Part shown: one piece after another, positions 34,908 to 44,568 of the stretch | Layout: every line of letters starts with the position of its first letter | Position numbering within the stretch: position 1 is the stretch's first letter | Origin: CAZCQG01 sp964500775 | Lineage (GTDB): Bacteria; Campylobacterota; Campylobacteria; Campylobacterales; CAZCQG01 | DNA: 63,388 bases | NCBI GenBank assembly: GCA_964500775.1 | Contig: CAZCQG010000008.1 | Location: 1 to 63,388, forward strand | Reading direction: 5' to 3' | Translations under genes and position numbers: made by a program | The notes under the pieces: model-generated | What the model was told of the DNA's origin: nothing | Databases searched by the model: none | Seen by the model: only the letters and a program-made list of their open reading frames with translations

Positions 34908-35774
34908 TTAACCCTCGCGCAAAGCTTTATACTCTAAAGGAATCATAAACTCCTCCGCGCTTATTCGAGCATCATAAAATCCCTTCTCATGCCCCACCGT
35001 AAAAAGCCTATCTATCGCGCGAATCTGCGTCTCGTTCAACGAGGCGGACTCTTCGTTGGCGTACATATTGAGGTATTTATCGAGTTTTTGGCTATCCACC
35101 CGCACGAGATTGCGCTCCAGTAGCATTTGGGCGAGCTTTTGTTTGGAGTGTGTCGCGACGCGCACCGCTTTGGTGAGTGCACTTTCTATATCTATGGCTT
35201 TCAATAAAGGAATCGAGCGGCGTATCGCCATACCGCCTAGCGGCAGAGGTAGCTCCTCTTTGGAGAGGTCAAGCCACAAGTCCCAAATCTCGGCTTCTAC
35301 ATCTAAAGAATCATCAAACATCAGTATAGATTCGTGGATGAGTACCCCTGCGTCCACTTCGCCGCTTAGCACCTTTTGCTCTATCTCTAAAAAGTTACAA
35401 TACGTGATTCTCGCCTCGGGATATTTGAGGCGGAAGATGAGGGCGTTGGTAGTGTTTGCACCGCTCAACGCGACCTTGAAAATCTTTTTGAGTTTTCTCC
35501 CTTTTTGCTTGATGAGTTTTGGACCATACCCCTGCCCAAAGCTCACTCCGCAGCGGAGCAAAGCGTAATCGTTTCGTATCTTCGGATAGACGCCGAAACT
35601 TATCGCAGAGACATCATAACGATTCTCGAAACAGAGTAAATTGAGCGTCTCAATATCGAGTGCAATATTCTCAAATTCTCCCCAAGAAAGGTCGATCCAG
35701 CCGAATTTGATCGCATAATACATAAATATATCATCGGCATCGGGAGAGTGCGCCACCTCGATTTTTGACTTCAC
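34908..35774 (-). CDS. mqnD: 1,4-dihydroxy-6-naphthoate synthase MqnD (futalosine pathway)
   Basis: 288 residues. VAHSPDADDIFMYYAI, ALLRCGVSFGQGYGP and DAGVLIHES are the motifs of MqnD-type enzymes, with HESI near the middle. Campylobacterota make menaquinone by the futalosine route, which needs MqnD. The related MqnA has the same fold, so the exact step is assigned by similarity to known MqnD starts. It is cotranscribed with fliQ and murB. Confidence 0.85.
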   Translation of the reverse strand: MKSKIEVAHSPDADDIFMYYAIKFGWIDLSWGEFENIALDIETLNLLCFENRYDVSAISFGVYPKIRNDYALLRCGVSFGQGYGPKLIKQKGRKLKKIFKVALSGANTTNALIFRLKYPEARITYCNFLEIEQKVLSGEVDAGVLIHESILMFDDSLDVEAEIWDLWLDLSKEELPLPLGGMAIRRSIPLLKAIDIESALTKAVRVATHSKQKLAQMLLERNLVRVDSQKLDKYLNMYANEESASLNETQIRAIDRLFTVGHEKGFYDARISAEEFMIPLEYKALREG

Positions 35775-35804
35775 GATTCGTCCTTGGGAAATTGTTTTGA
35801 TTCT

Positions 35805-35834
35805 TTGGTGATTTTACCTAGTTTTAGATAAAAT
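35805..35834 (+). promoter_or_regulatory. Possible recA promoter
   Basis: TTGGTG (35805-35810) and TAAAAT (35829-35834) are separated by 18 nt, 30 nt before the recA ATG. No LexA-type palindrome was seen. Confidence 0.4.
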
Positions 35835-35863
35835 CGTTACATTACAACAATCAAAGGGTATTG

Positions 35864-36901
35864 ATGGACGACAATAAAAAAAAGGCGTTAGACCTCGCTA
35901 TAAAGCAGGTGGACAAGCTATTCGGCAAGGGAGCACTGCTCCGTCTAGGCGATAAAGAGATCGAACCTATAGAATCCATAAGCACGGGTTCTATAGGTCT
36001 TGACATCGCTCTAGGAATCGGCGGTGTACCGCGGGGTAGAATCGTAGAAATTTACGGACCCGAGAGTTCGGGCAAGACCACTCTTGCACTCCAAATCATT
36101 TCCGAAGCACAAAAGAAAGGTGGCGTATGCGCATTTATCGACGCAGAGCACGCACTTGACGTATCGTATGCCAAGCGGTTGGGCGTAGATGCCGAAAACC
36201 TCCTCGTCTCGCAGCCCGACTACGGCGAGCAGGCACTAGAGATACTCGAAGCCGTCACTAGAAGCGGTGCGGTGGATGTGGTGGTGGTCGATTCGGTCGC
36301 CGCCCTTACGCCAAAAGCAGAGATTGACGGCGATATGGGCGATTCGCACGTGGGATTGCAAGCGCGGCTTATGAGTCAAGCATTACGAAAAATCACGGGA
36401 ATCATCCACAAAATGGGCACTACCGTAATTTTTATCAACCAAATCCGTATGAAAATAGGGATGATGGGGTATGGAAGTCCCGAGACTACTACCGGCGGTA
36501 ACGCGCTCAAATTCTACGCTAGCGTGCGAATCGACGTCCGCAGAATCGCTGCATTGAAGCAAGGCGATAGCAATATCGGCAACAGGGTGCGGGCAAAAGT
36601 GGTCAAAAACAAGGTTGCACCTCCGTTTAGAGAGGCGGAGTTTGACGTGATGTTCGGCGAGGGGATCAGCAAAGAGGGTGAGATCGTCGACTACGGCGTA
36701 AAACTCGACATTATAGATAAGAGCGGCGCATGGTTTAGCTACGGCGATAAAAAACTCGGACAAGGGAGGGAAAACGCAAAGGTCACCATCAAAACCGATA
36801 CTGCCCTTTCAAACGAAATCGAAGGGAAAATCTTAAAAGCGATCGGCGCTAGTTCGAATATACCCGAACTCACGACCGAAGAGAGCATTGAAGAAGAATA
36901 A
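35864..36901 (+). CDS. recA: recombinase RecA
   Basis: 345 residues from ATG at 35864 (AAAGGG upstream; TTG at 35861 is possible). GPESSGKTTLALQ is the Walker A loop, VVVVDSVAALTPKAEI the Walker B/L1 region, and FINQIRMKIGMMGYGSPETT the ATPase/L2 region. It pairs homologous DNA and promotes repair. It leads the conserved recA-eno-ftsB order. Confidence 0.97.
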   Translation: MDDNKKKALDLAIKQVDKLFGKGALLRLGDKEIEPIESISTGSIGLDIALGIGGVPRGRIVEIYGPESSGKTTLALQIISEAQKKGGVCAFIDAEHALDVSYAKRLGVDAENLLVSQPDYGEQALEILEAVTRSGAVDVVVVDSVAALTPKAEIDGDMGDSHVGLQARLMSQALRKITGIIHKMGTTVIFINQIRMKIGMMGYGSPETTTGGNALKFYASVRIDVRRIAALKQGDSNIGNRVRAKVVKNKVAPPFREAEFDVMFGEGISKEGEIVDYGVKLDIIDKSGAWFSYGDKKLGQGRENAKVTIKTDTALSNEIEGKILKAIGASSNIPELTTEESIEEE

Positions 36902-36919
36902 CTTAAATTAGGAGTGGAC

Positions 36920-38191
36920 ATGATTTACATAGATAATATTTACGCTGATGAAGTTTTAGACAGCAGAGGTAACCCCACGGTTAGGGCAACGGTAGAGTTA
37001 AGTGACGGCACAAAAGCAAGCGCGATCGTCCCAAGCGGCGCAAGTACGGGCAAGAGAGAGGCGCTAGAGCTACGAGACGGCGATGAGCGATATATGGGCA
37101 AAGGAGTTTTAAAAGCGGTAGAAAACGTCAATACCCAAATAGCCGACGAACTCATCGGTCTTAGCCCATACGACCAAAGCGAGATCGATGCTATTATGAA
37201 AGACATCGACGGTACGGACAACTACTCGGGTATCGGTGCAAACGCGGTGCTAGGCGTATCTATGGCGACGGCTAGAGCGGCTGCTATCAGTCTCAAAACC
37301 CCGCTTTATAGATACCTCGGCGGCGCAAATGCGCTTGTGATTCCCGTGCCGATGCTCAACATCATTAACGGCGGCAGCCACGCGGACAACACCGTGGACT
37401 TCCAAGAGTATATGATTATGCCAAGCGGCTTTGATGAGTTTAGCGAAGCGCTTAGAGCAAGTTCCGAAGTGTACCATCACCTCAAAAATATCCTTCACCA
37501 TAAAAAACACGTTACCGCTATCGGCGACGAGGGTGGTTTTGCACCGAATCTCAAAAGCAACGAAGAACCTATCCAAGTAATTATGGAAGCGATCGAAAAA
37601 GCGGGATACAAACCGGGCGAGCATATCAATATAGCGCTCGATACTGCGAGTAGCGAGTTTGCCACCGAAGACGGGAAATACAACCTTGCAGGCGAAGGGC
37701 GCATCATCACTAGCGAAGAGCTCGTAGAATACTATGTAAACCTCGTCAATAAATATCCTATAGTCTCCATCGAAGACGGTCTTAGTGAGGATGACTGGGA
37801 CGGCTGGAAGCTATTGACCGAAAAACTCGGCAAAAGAATCCAACTTGTGGGCGATGATCTTTTCGTAACAAATAAAAAAATCCTCCAAGAAGGAATCGAT
37901 AAAGGAATAGCCAACGCCATCCTCATTAAGCCAAACCAAATCGGTAGCGTTAGCGAAACAATGCAAACGGTACGATTGGCGCAACGAAATAACTATCGAT
38001 GCGTAATGAGCCATAGAAGCGGCGAGAGCGAAGACGCATTTATCGCAGATTTTGCCGTAGCGCTTAATACGGGAGAGATAAAAACAGGCTCAACCGCCAG
38101 AAGCGAGAGAATTGCGAAATACAACAGATTATTAGAAATAGAAAGCGAATTAAGCGGATTTGAATACCTCGGTAAAAGTCTTTTTAAATAA
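36920..38191 (+). CDS. eno: enolase
   Basis: 423 residues from ATG at 36920, with AGGAG at 36910-36914. DSRGNPTVRATV starts the enzyme, GANAVLGVSMATARAAA is conserved, VGDDLFVTN and ILIKPNQIGSVSET contain active-site residues, and SHRSGESEDAFIADFAV is the signature. It overlaps the ftsB-like start by 1 nt. Confidence 0.97.
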   Translation: MIYIDNIYADEVLDSRGNPTVRATVELSDGTKASAIVPSGASTGKREALELRDGDERYMGKGVLKAVENVNTQIADELIGLSPYDQSEIDAIMKDIDGTDNYSGIGANAVLGVSMATARAAAISLKTPLYRYLGGANALVIPVPMLNIINGGSHADNTVDFQEYMIMPSGFDEFSEALRASSEVYHHLKNILHHKKHVTAIGDEGGFAPNLKSNEEPIQVIMEAIEKAGYKPGEHINIALDTASSEFATEDGKYNLAGEGRIITSEELVEYYVNLVNKYPIVSIEDGLSEDDWDGWKLLTEKLGKRIQLVGDDLFVTNKKILQEGIDKGIANAILIKPNQIGSVSETMQTVRLAQRNNYRCVMSHRSGESEDAFIADFAVALNTGEIKTGSTARSERIAKYNRLLEIESELSGFEYLGKSLFK

Positions 38192-38460
38192 TGACCGAAC
38201 TCTATGACGAGATAAGCAAATCGCAAAAAAACAGAGATAGGGGAGGAGAAATCCTCTTTTATCTCATATTTTTTGGGACGATTATCCCTCTTGGATTCTA
38301 TTTTGCCGAACTTCTTTTTGGAAAAAATTCCCTCAACGACTACCTCAAAGTAAGCGACAGAGAGAAATTTCTCCAAAAAGAAGTGACGGAGCTACGAAGC
38401 GAAAACTCGAAACTGCAAAAAGAGTTTTTTGAACTCAAAGAATTGGAGCCTACTCAATGA
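38191..38460 (+). CDS. FtsB/DivIC-like septum protein
   Basis: 89 residues: a cytoplasmic N terminus, one transmembrane helix (about 22-43), and a coiled coil (about 50-85) typical of FtsB/DivIC. The gene starts at the eno stop, and ftsB is also downstream of eno in gammaproteobacteria, so synteny supports the call. It would act with FtsL and FtsQ at the septum. It overlaps the AMIN gene by 4 nt. Confidence 0.82.
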   Translation: MTELYDEISKSQKNRDRGGEILFYLIFFGTIIPLGFYFAELLFGKNSLNDYLKVSDREKFLQKEVTELRSENSKLQKEFFELKELEPTQ

Positions 38461-39116
38461 AAAAAATTGTTCTTTTTTTAGCCGCCCTCATAGTGACGCT
38501 TTGTGCGAGAGACAACCCTTTTGAGCCGGTGATGTCTCCTTATGAGAGCGGTAAAGTAGCAAACACCCCAGAACCTAATTATTTCACCCCTCAATCTTTG
38601 CAACTCCCGAGTAGTGCCCGAAAAATAAAAAAAATCTCGATCGAGTTTCAGAATATGGACGGGAGTATCGATACGGTGAAAAAAGATTTAAACAATGAGA
38701 TCGATTGGCATTTCCCTTTGCTAGTGCAGCAGCAGCAACTCCAATCGATGGAAAAAACCGCCCCCGCCAAACAGACCGACACGCCCAAACAGCCCACTTC
38801 TCCGAAAATCTCGCAAAAAATGAGTTTCGAGCCGCTAGGTTTCATATCGTTTCATATCGAAAATAAAACCGTAAATATCGATGCCGAAAACGAGATAATC
38901 CGAGATTTTGCCCTTGCAGAGCCGACGAAAATCGTCCTTGATTTCAAGCGTGATGCGAACTTTTATTCAAAAAACATAGAGACAAAAATGGCTTTTTTCA
39001 AAAATATCGCTATCGGGAATCATGAAGGATATTTCCGCGTAGCCATCGAACTTGACGGCAAATATCGCTATAAACTAGAAAAAAGAGACGGGGGCTACAG
39101 GATAGAGCTTGAATAA
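38457..39116 (+). CDS. AMIN-domain periplasmic protein
   Basis: 219 residues: a signal peptide (KKIVLFLAALIVTLCA), a Pro/Gln-rich linker (about 80-130), and a C-terminal AMIN-like domain (LGFISFHIENKTV to the YRIELE end, with LDFKRDANFY). AMIN domains target envelope proteins to peptidoglycan or septum. It overlaps the shikimate kinase start by 8 nt. The grouping with an FtsB-like gene supports a cell-division role, which is inference. Confidence 0.8.
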   Translation: MKKIVLFLAALIVTLCARDNPFEPVMSPYESGKVANTPEPNYFTPQSLQLPSSARKIKKISIEFQNMDGSIDTVKKDLNNEIDWHFPLLVQQQQLQSMEKTAPAKQTDTPKQPTSPKISQKMSFEPLGFISFHIENKTVNIDAENEIIRDFALAEPTKIVLDFKRDANFYSKNIETKMAFFKNIAIGNHEGYFRVAIELDGKYRYKLEKRDGGYRIELE

Positions 39117-39606
39117 CCTTATTTTAATAGGTTTTATGGGCTCTGGAAAGAGCACGGTAGCAAGGGCGTTGGCGGAGCGCTTGGATACCTTTTACGTCGA
39201 TACCGACACGCTTATAGAATCTAGAACGGGTAAAAGCATTGCACAAATCTTCAAAGAAGAAGGGGAAGCACACTTCCGCTCTTTAGAAAAAAATGCAGTA
39301 ACATGGATCAAAGGACACTTACGCGGCGCGATAATCGCGACGGGCGGGGGACTGCCGATACATTGCCCCGAGATAAAAGAGTGCGGTACGATAGCCTATC
39401 TTAAAATGCCGTTTGAAAAAATCGAACAAAGACTGCAAGGCAAAGAGGGTGATTCACGCCCGCTTTTGGCAAAAGACGACACAAAGAGACTCTACGAATC
39501 GCGTAGCGAAGTATACGAAACACTTGCCGACACCGTTTTATGCGCAGACGGTACACTCGAAGAGGTGTGTGATTCGTTGACTACCCTCCCTCCGATTTCA
39601 TATTAA
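39109..39606 (+). CDS. aroK: shikimate kinase
   Basis: 165 residues with a TTG start. GFMGSGKSTVARALA is the P-loop, DTDTLIE the shikimate-binding aspartates and ATGGGLP the conserved site; SRPLLAK matches the lid region. It phosphorylates shikimate. aroB is elsewhere in this window (59554-60597). Confidence 0.95.
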   Translation: MNNLILIGFMGSGKSTVARALAERLDTFYVDTDTLIESRTGKSIAQIFKEEGEAHFRSLEKNAVTWIKGHLRGAIIATGGGLPIHCPEIKECGTIAYLKMPFEKIEQRLQGKEGDSRPLLAKDDTKRLYESRSEVYETLADTVLCADGTLEEVCDSLTTLPPISY

Positions 39607-39692
39607 CCAAGAATAATTCAACTTAGCGCCATCACGTGTGGTACGTAGTTTGCTTCGTTTTCAAGCATACTGAAAATACTAGCGGAGAAGCG

Positions 39693-40559
39693 ATGAGCAG
39701 CAGTATCAAACTCGACCTCGAAGAGAATGTGATACATTGTGAAATACACCACCAGCATACAAGCTTGATGAATATAAAAGATTTTGTCAAGGAGAGTTTT
39801 GCGGAGTACTATTTCGGCAGATCAAATATCACTATTTTTCCCGATCTTCTTGCTACAAAAGAGATAGATTCGAAGCGTGAAAAACTAGTGCGCTGGTTTG
39901 TCAAGAGCTCTGACATCGATATACAAAATCCCATCCTTGCCCGCCGCATCATAGACGGCTACAAAAAAATAATCAAAATAAAAATCACAACTGCTACGGA
40001 GTTGCAACAAAATGACGTGATTCCTATACGTTTGACAAAATTCGACCATAACACGCTCCTTATTCAGGTAAAAAAAGACGGTATAAACCTTATTGCCAAC
40101 TATATTAAATCACGATTTCTTTTTTGTATGCTCCGCTTTGAGCGAATGGACGGCAAGCTCTATATAAACATTAAAGCTAGCGGCTTTGAAAATGCTTTGC
40201 AAAATGTGTTGGAAAAAAAATCTATCGCAGGGAAGCGAGTGGTATTTATCTATGACAAAAGCTATATAGATACTCTTCTACAAGAGGGGCGCGGCTATAA
40301 GCAAAAAGAGAACTATCACGAAAATATCCGAGAGTATATGCTCAAAATCAAAAACTCTTACACGGTTCTTCGCCTTGAAAACGGTATCAAGGACATCGAG
40401 ACTATCAAGCGACAGTACCACAAGCTCGCGCGAGAATACCATCCCGATAGATTCTACTGCACCGACGAAAATACCGCAAAAGCAAACCAAGATATGTTTA
40501 TGCAGGTTAAAGAGGCATATGAAGCCCTCAAAGAGCACTTAGAAAAAAAATCTGCGTGA
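39693..40559 (+). CDS. C-terminal J-domain protein
   Basis: 288 residues from ATG at 39693 (GGAG upstream at 39684-39687). The first 200 residues have no recognised domain: an N-terminal stretch SSIKLDLEENVIHCEIHHQH and a basic middle. The last 60 residues form a J-domain with the HPD motif (LAREYHPDRFY). The J-domain at the C terminus is the reverse of DnaJ, so it is a specialised DnaK co-chaperone. It converges on the BrkB-family gene with a 2-nt gap. Confidence 0.82.
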   Translation: MSSSIKLDLEENVIHCEIHHQHTSLMNIKDFVKESFAEYYFGRSNITIFPDLLATKEIDSKREKLVRWFVKSSDIDIQNPILARRIIDGYKKIIKIKITTATELQQNDVIPIRLTKFDHNTLLIQVKKDGINLIANYIKSRFLFCMLRFERMDGKLYINIKASGFENALQNVLEKKSIAGKRVVFIYDKSYIDTLLQEGRGYKQKENYHENIREYMLKIKNSYTVLRLENGIKDIETIKRQYHKLAREYHPDRFYCTDENTAKANQDMFMQVKEAYEALKEHLEKKSA

Positions 40560-40561
40560 GA

Positions 40562-41380
40562 TTACGAATCGACAATCCTGTCATTGAGCAGTTTGGTAAA
40601 ACTCAAACCGTACAAAATCACTATCCACGAAAAATAGATCCACAAAAAGAAAAATAGAATCATAGAAAACGAGCCGTAGATGCTAGCATACGCTTTATTG
40701 TAAAGGACATAATAGACAAAAAGCATCTTAGAAATCGACCAAGTCACCGACGAGAAAAAAGAGGCGATAAGTGCCGCTTTTACCCGTGTTTCGGTATTGG
40801 CGGAAATTTTAAACACAATGAAAAACAAAAGCCAAACAATCAAAAACGGTACTATCGACGCAAAGTTGATACCGCTTGTGTAGCGATTGCTATCGAGCAC
40901 GCCTTGTATTTCACTCGAGAGATAGAGCGAGAGTAGTAATCCTATGGGCATCAGAGTAATAAGCGTCCAGTAGATACTTAGCGCATTCCAAAAATCACGA
41001 GTTTGGGTCGCAAATATTTTTGCCACGATATGTTCGTAGTTTTTAAAAAACATCAGCGACGTAAAAAGGACGTAGATGATTCCTACCGTCCCGCTTTTAA
41101 AGGAGTTATCCATAAAGCTATCGAGATATTTCCCGATGGCATCGGTATGCGTAGGGATGAGATTTGAGAGTATCAACTCACGGATTTTGTCGATATACTC
41201 ATCAAAACTCGGTAAAGATGTCGCTATAGAGAGGACAATAAGGAGTAGCGGAATGAGTGCAAAAATGGTATAGAAGCTAAGCGAAGCGGCAAAGAAGCTC
41301 AACTCATTGTCGAAAAAACTCCTAATGTCCTTGATGAGTTCATACTTCAAAAGCTCCTTGATTTTGGCTACCACGGACAA
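40562..41380 (-). CDS. YihY/BrkB-family membrane protein
   Basis: 272 residues with about six hydrophobic segments. FAASLSFYTIFALIPLLLIV is the family N-terminal pattern, and YNKAYASIYGSFSMILFFFL the C-terminal one. The family includes YihY and was once mislabelled ribonuclease BN; no enzyme site is seen. The start overlaps the bioB stop by 13 nt. Confidence 0.9.
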   Translation of the reverse strand: MSVVAKIKELLKYELIKDIRSFFDNELSFFAASLSFYTIFALIPLLLIVLSIATSLPSFDEYIDKIRELILSNLIPTHTDAIGKYLDSFMDNSFKSGTVGIIYVLFTSLMFFKNYEHIVAKIFATQTRDFWNALSIYWTLITLMPIGLLLSLYLSSEIQGVLDSNRYTSGINFASIVPFLIVWLLFFIVFKISANTETRVKAALIASFFSSVTWSISKMLFVYYVLYNKAYASIYGSFSMILFFFLWIYFSWIVILYGLSFTKLLNDRIVDS

Positions 41381-42213
41381 TTTTCCTCGATTCTGTACCC
41401 TAGATTCTTAATAGCGGTAATATCTTCTTCCACCTTTGCCCCTTTGGTAGTAAGATAATCGCCTATGACAATAGCGTTTGCGCCGCTTTCAAAAAGACTC
41501 TCCAAATCGTCATCAAAAACAAGCTCACGCCCGCCCGCCGCCATTAACATTGCTTGCGGGAGTTTTGCTCGCGCTTTTTTTACCAATTCTATCCCTTTTT
41601 CTTTCGAGATAGTCTCTCCTTGGAGTTTTAAAGCATCATTTGGGATAAAAAAATTGATCGGTACGCTCATAGGATTCAGACTTGCCAATGATTCCAAGAA
41701 GCTCTCACGTTCACCCTCGTCTTCACCTATGCCGAATATCCCGCCGCTACAGAGATACAATCCGCTCTCAATTACATTTACGCAAGTCGCATATCGCTCC
41801 TCCCATCGTATCGTGGAGGCGATATTTTTATAGTATCTTTCAGAGGTTTCCAGGTTATGGTTATAACTTTTAAATCCCGCGTTTTTTAATTCTTTGAGAG
41901 CTTTTACATCCGCGATTCCCGCACACGCTATTAAAAAAAGCGAAGGAATCTCACGCCGTATCATCGAAGCAAGCGATGTGAGATACTCAAGCTTTTCGTC
42001 ATCCAAACTTTTTCCCGAGGTGACGAGACAAAATCCGAGCGCGCCTCTACTTTTTGCGATATGCGCCTCTTTTAAAACCTGCGTGGTCTCTTTTCTGTAA
42101 AAACGCTCGATGGAGGCTTTATGGCTAGAACTTTGGGTGCAAAAAGCGCAATCCTCCTTGCAGACACCCGAACTTACGTTTGATATGGCGCACAGGAAAA
42201 CCGCCTTATGCAT
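41368..42213 (-). CDS. bioB: biotin synthase
   Basis: 281 residues from ATG at 42213, which overlaps the topA stop by 8 nt; a longer reading would extend into topA and is not needed because the product already begins MHKAVFLCAISNVSSG. GVCKEDCAFCTQS holds the radical SAM CX3CX2C. YNHNLETSERYY and AGGRELVFDDD are typical. It inserts sulfur into dethiobiotin. bioV lies at 53862-54371. Confidence 0.92.
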   Translation of the reverse strand: MHKAVFLCAISNVSSGVCKEDCAFCTQSSSHKASIERFYRKETTQVLKEAHIAKSRGALGFCLVTSGKSLDDEKLEYLTSLASMIRREIPSLFLIACAGIADVKALKELKNAGFKSYNHNLETSERYYKNIASTIRWEERYATCVNVIESGLYLCSGGIFGIGEDEGERESFLESLASLNPMSVPINFFIPNDALKLQGETISKEKGIELVKKARAKLPQAMLMAAGGRELVFDDDLESLFESGANAIVIGDYLTTKGAKVEEDITAIKNLGYRIEENCPW

Positions 42214-44422
42214 CCACTCGCTCTTTACATTTAAGACATTCGTAAATCTCTTTGCCGCGATATGTTCGAAATGCCATAGCATAGCCGCACTTCGGACACT
42301 TTTTATCGCTTGGTTCAAACTTGCTTATAAATGCGCACTTCGGATAATTAGAGCATCCGATAAATGCTCCGCGCCTAGAGTAGCGATGGAGCAGCTCTCC
42401 GCCGCATTCAGGGCACGGAGCCTCTATCTTCTTGACCTCTTTTTTCTCTTTTTCTCCGCCCTCTATGGACTTTGTGTTCTTGCATTTAGGAAAAGCTTTG
42501 CACGCAAGGAATTTCCCGCGCCGCCCTTCGCGTATCACCATCGGTGCGCCGCATTTTTCACACGTTTCGCCGCTCTCTTCGGGCTCTTTCTTCTCTTGAG
42601 CTTCCCCCTCGCCTTTTACGACATATTTACACTTCGGGTAGCCGCTGCAAGCGGTAAACTCGCCGAATCTCCCACTTCGTATCACTAGCTCTTTGCCGCA
42701 CTCAGGACACATCTGCCCCGTAGGCTTGGAGACTTTTTGGCTTTTGATGTTCTTTTTCCCTTCTGCGATCTTCTCCTCAAATCCTTCGTAAAACTCCCGT
42801 AATAGCTCTTGCCAATCTTTTTTGTTCTCGGCAATCTCATCGAGCTCTTCTTCTAATCGTGCCGTAAAACCGCTATCCACGATATTTTGAAAATGCCCCT
42901 CTAGCATCTCGGTTACTTTAAATGCGATCTCTTCGGGAACTATTTGCTTATTTGTGACATTTATATAATTTCTTGATTGCAATATAGAGATAGTCGGCGC
43001 GTAAGTAGATGGACGACCTATGCCCAAACTCTCTAGTTTTTTGATGAGCGATGCTTCGGAATACCTTGAAGGGGGTTCGGTTTGATTCTTGGAAGCATCT
43101 ACGCTTTGGAGTTCCGCATCTTTCCCTTCTTGCAATTCAGGCAAAAGCTTGTCTTTGTCATCATCGCCGAGTACTTTATAAAATCCGTCAAATACGAGCT
43201 TTCTCCCCTGTGCTCTATATTTTAACGAAGGTGATTCGAAGATAACATTTTGTGTTTCGAAGCGGGCATCTTCCATTTGACACGCAATGAATCTATTATA
43301 TATAAGGATATAGAGTTTGATCTCATCCCCTTTGAGGTACTCCCTAGCGATAGCAGGGGTAAAATCAATAATCGTAGGGCGAATCGCTTCGTGTGCTTCT
43401 TGGGCAGATTTTGATTTAGTGACGTAGTTCTTTTTTGAGGCAGGAAGATAGCTCTTGCCGTAGGTTTTTTCTATGTATTCGCGTGCCGATTCTACCGCTT
43501 CGTTTGCGAGGTTGAGACTGTCGGTCCTCATATAGGTGATGACACCGCTCTCGCCGAATGGCGTTTTTACACCTTCATAGAGTTTTTGTGCCGCACTCAT
43601 CGTTCGCTTGGGTGAGAATCCAAGAAGCGTCGAAGCACTTTGTTGTAGCGTGGATGTCATAAACGGCGGCGGCGTACTTGTTTTACGACTTTTTGTCTCA
43701 ATCGAAGTAATAGAAAAACGCTCTTTTTTTGTCGTTTCGACTATCGCATTCGCTTCATCTTCTTTTTGGATAGTTAGTTTTTCGATTTTATTGTTTTTAT
43801 ACTCGACTAGTTCGGATTCTATACCGTCTTTAAAAATACTCTTGATGCTATAGTAGACTACGGGGACGAAATCGCGTATCTCTTTTTCTCTATCGACGAT
43901 GATTTTTAATGCGCTGCTTTGCACGCGTCCCGCACTAAGACCTTTTTGAATCTTTGCCGAGATAAGCGGAGAGAGCTTGTAACCTACGATCCTATCAAGT
44001 AATCTTCTTGCTTGTTGAGCGTTTACCATAGACATATTTATGGTTCGAGGATTCTCCAGTGAATGGATAATCGCTTTTTTCGTAATCTCGTGAAACACGA
44101 TTCTAGGAAGTTGTTCGGGATCTTTGCCTATAGCATGCGCGATATGGAATCCTATTGCCTCCCCTTCTCGATCCTCATCGGTCGCTATATATATATGTTT
44201 GGCATTTTTTGCTTTACCCTTGAGTGTTTTGACCACCTCACTGTGTTCGCTATCGACTCTATACTCGGGGATAAACTCCCCCTCCTCTATCGTAATTCCG
44301 AATTTTGTTTTAGGGAGATCCCTAATATGTCCTTTGGAGGCTATGACCTCGTATCCGCCCTCTAGAAAGTTTTTGATAGTTTTTGCTTTTGTCGGAGATT
44401 CTACTATTATAAGGTTTTCCAA
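42206..44422 (-). CDS. topA: DNA topoisomerase I with four C-terminal zinc ribbons
   Basis: 738 residues. IVESPTKAKTIKNFLEGGY starts the toprim domain, and DEDREGEAIGFH holds the metal site. The active-site tyrosine is in VITYMRTDS. Four C-terminal four-Cys modules follow: CPECGKELV, CEKCGAPMV, CPECGGELL and CPKCGYAMA, each paired with a C-x-C or CxxC half. Relaxes negative supercoils. Confidence 0.96.
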   Translation of the reverse strand: MENLIIVESPTKAKTIKNFLEGGYEVIASKGHIRDLPKTKFGITIEEGEFIPEYRVDSEHSEVVKTLKGKAKNAKHIYIATDEDREGEAIGFHIAHAIGKDPEQLPRIVFHEITKKAIIHSLENPRTINMSMVNAQQARRLLDRIVGYKLSPLISAKIQKGLSAGRVQSSALKIIVDREKEIRDFVPVVYYSIKSIFKDGIESELVEYKNNKIEKLTIQKEDEANAIVETTKKERFSITSIETKSRKTSTPPPFMTSTLQQSASTLLGFSPKRTMSAAQKLYEGVKTPFGESGVITYMRTDSLNLANEAVESAREYIEKTYGKSYLPASKKNYVTKSKSAQEAHEAIRPTIIDFTPAIAREYLKGDEIKLYILIYNRFIACQMEDARFETQNVIFESPSLKYRAQGRKLVFDGFYKVLGDDDKDKLLPELQEGKDAELQSVDASKNQTEPPSRYSEASLIKKLESLGIGRPSTYAPTISILQSRNYINVTNKQIVPEEIAFKVTEMLEGHFQNIVDSGFTARLEEELDEIAENKKDWQELLREFYEGFEEKIAEGKKNIKSQKVSKPTGQMCPECGKELVIRSGRFGEFTACSGYPKCKYVVKGEGEAQEKKEPEESGETCEKCGAPMVIREGRRGKFLACKAFPKCKNTKSIEGGEKEKKEVKKIEAPCPECGGELLHRYSRRGAFIGCSNYPKCAFISKFEPSDKKCPKCGYAMAFRTYRGKEIYECLKCKERVDA

Positions 44423-44493
44423 TATATGCGCCTTCTGAAATATTTGGCGTAATGATACCCAAAAAAATTTTCTATAAAATTAACGGGTATGTA

Positions 44494-44520
44494 TAAATTT
44501 TTGCCGAATTCTTCCGATAT
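44494..44520 (+). promoter_or_regulatory. sigma28 (FliA) promoter of flagellin
   Basis: TAAA (44494-44497), 15 nt, then TCCGATAT (44513-44520), against the sigma28 consensus TAAA-N15-GCCGATAA. It lies 48 nt before the flagellin ATG and supports late-class flagellar control. Confidence 0.85.
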
Positions 44521-44529
44521 ACTCTGTAA

Positions 44530-44545
44530 GAAGCAAGGATGCTTC
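44530..44545 (+). other. Small hairpin at the 5' end of flagellin mRNA
   Basis: GAAGC (44530-44534) pairs with GCTTC (44541-44545) around AAGGAT. It begins close to the expected transcription start, so it may protect the 5' end. The ribosome-binding AAAAAGGAG lies after it. Confidence 0.4.
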
Positions 44546-44568
44546 AGACATCTAAAAAGGAGTTTAGG

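Noticed and set aside
42110..42688. Plus-strand ORF over topA and bioB
   Set aside because: Composition reflects the zinc-ribbon codons of topA on the other strand; no domain or start signal.
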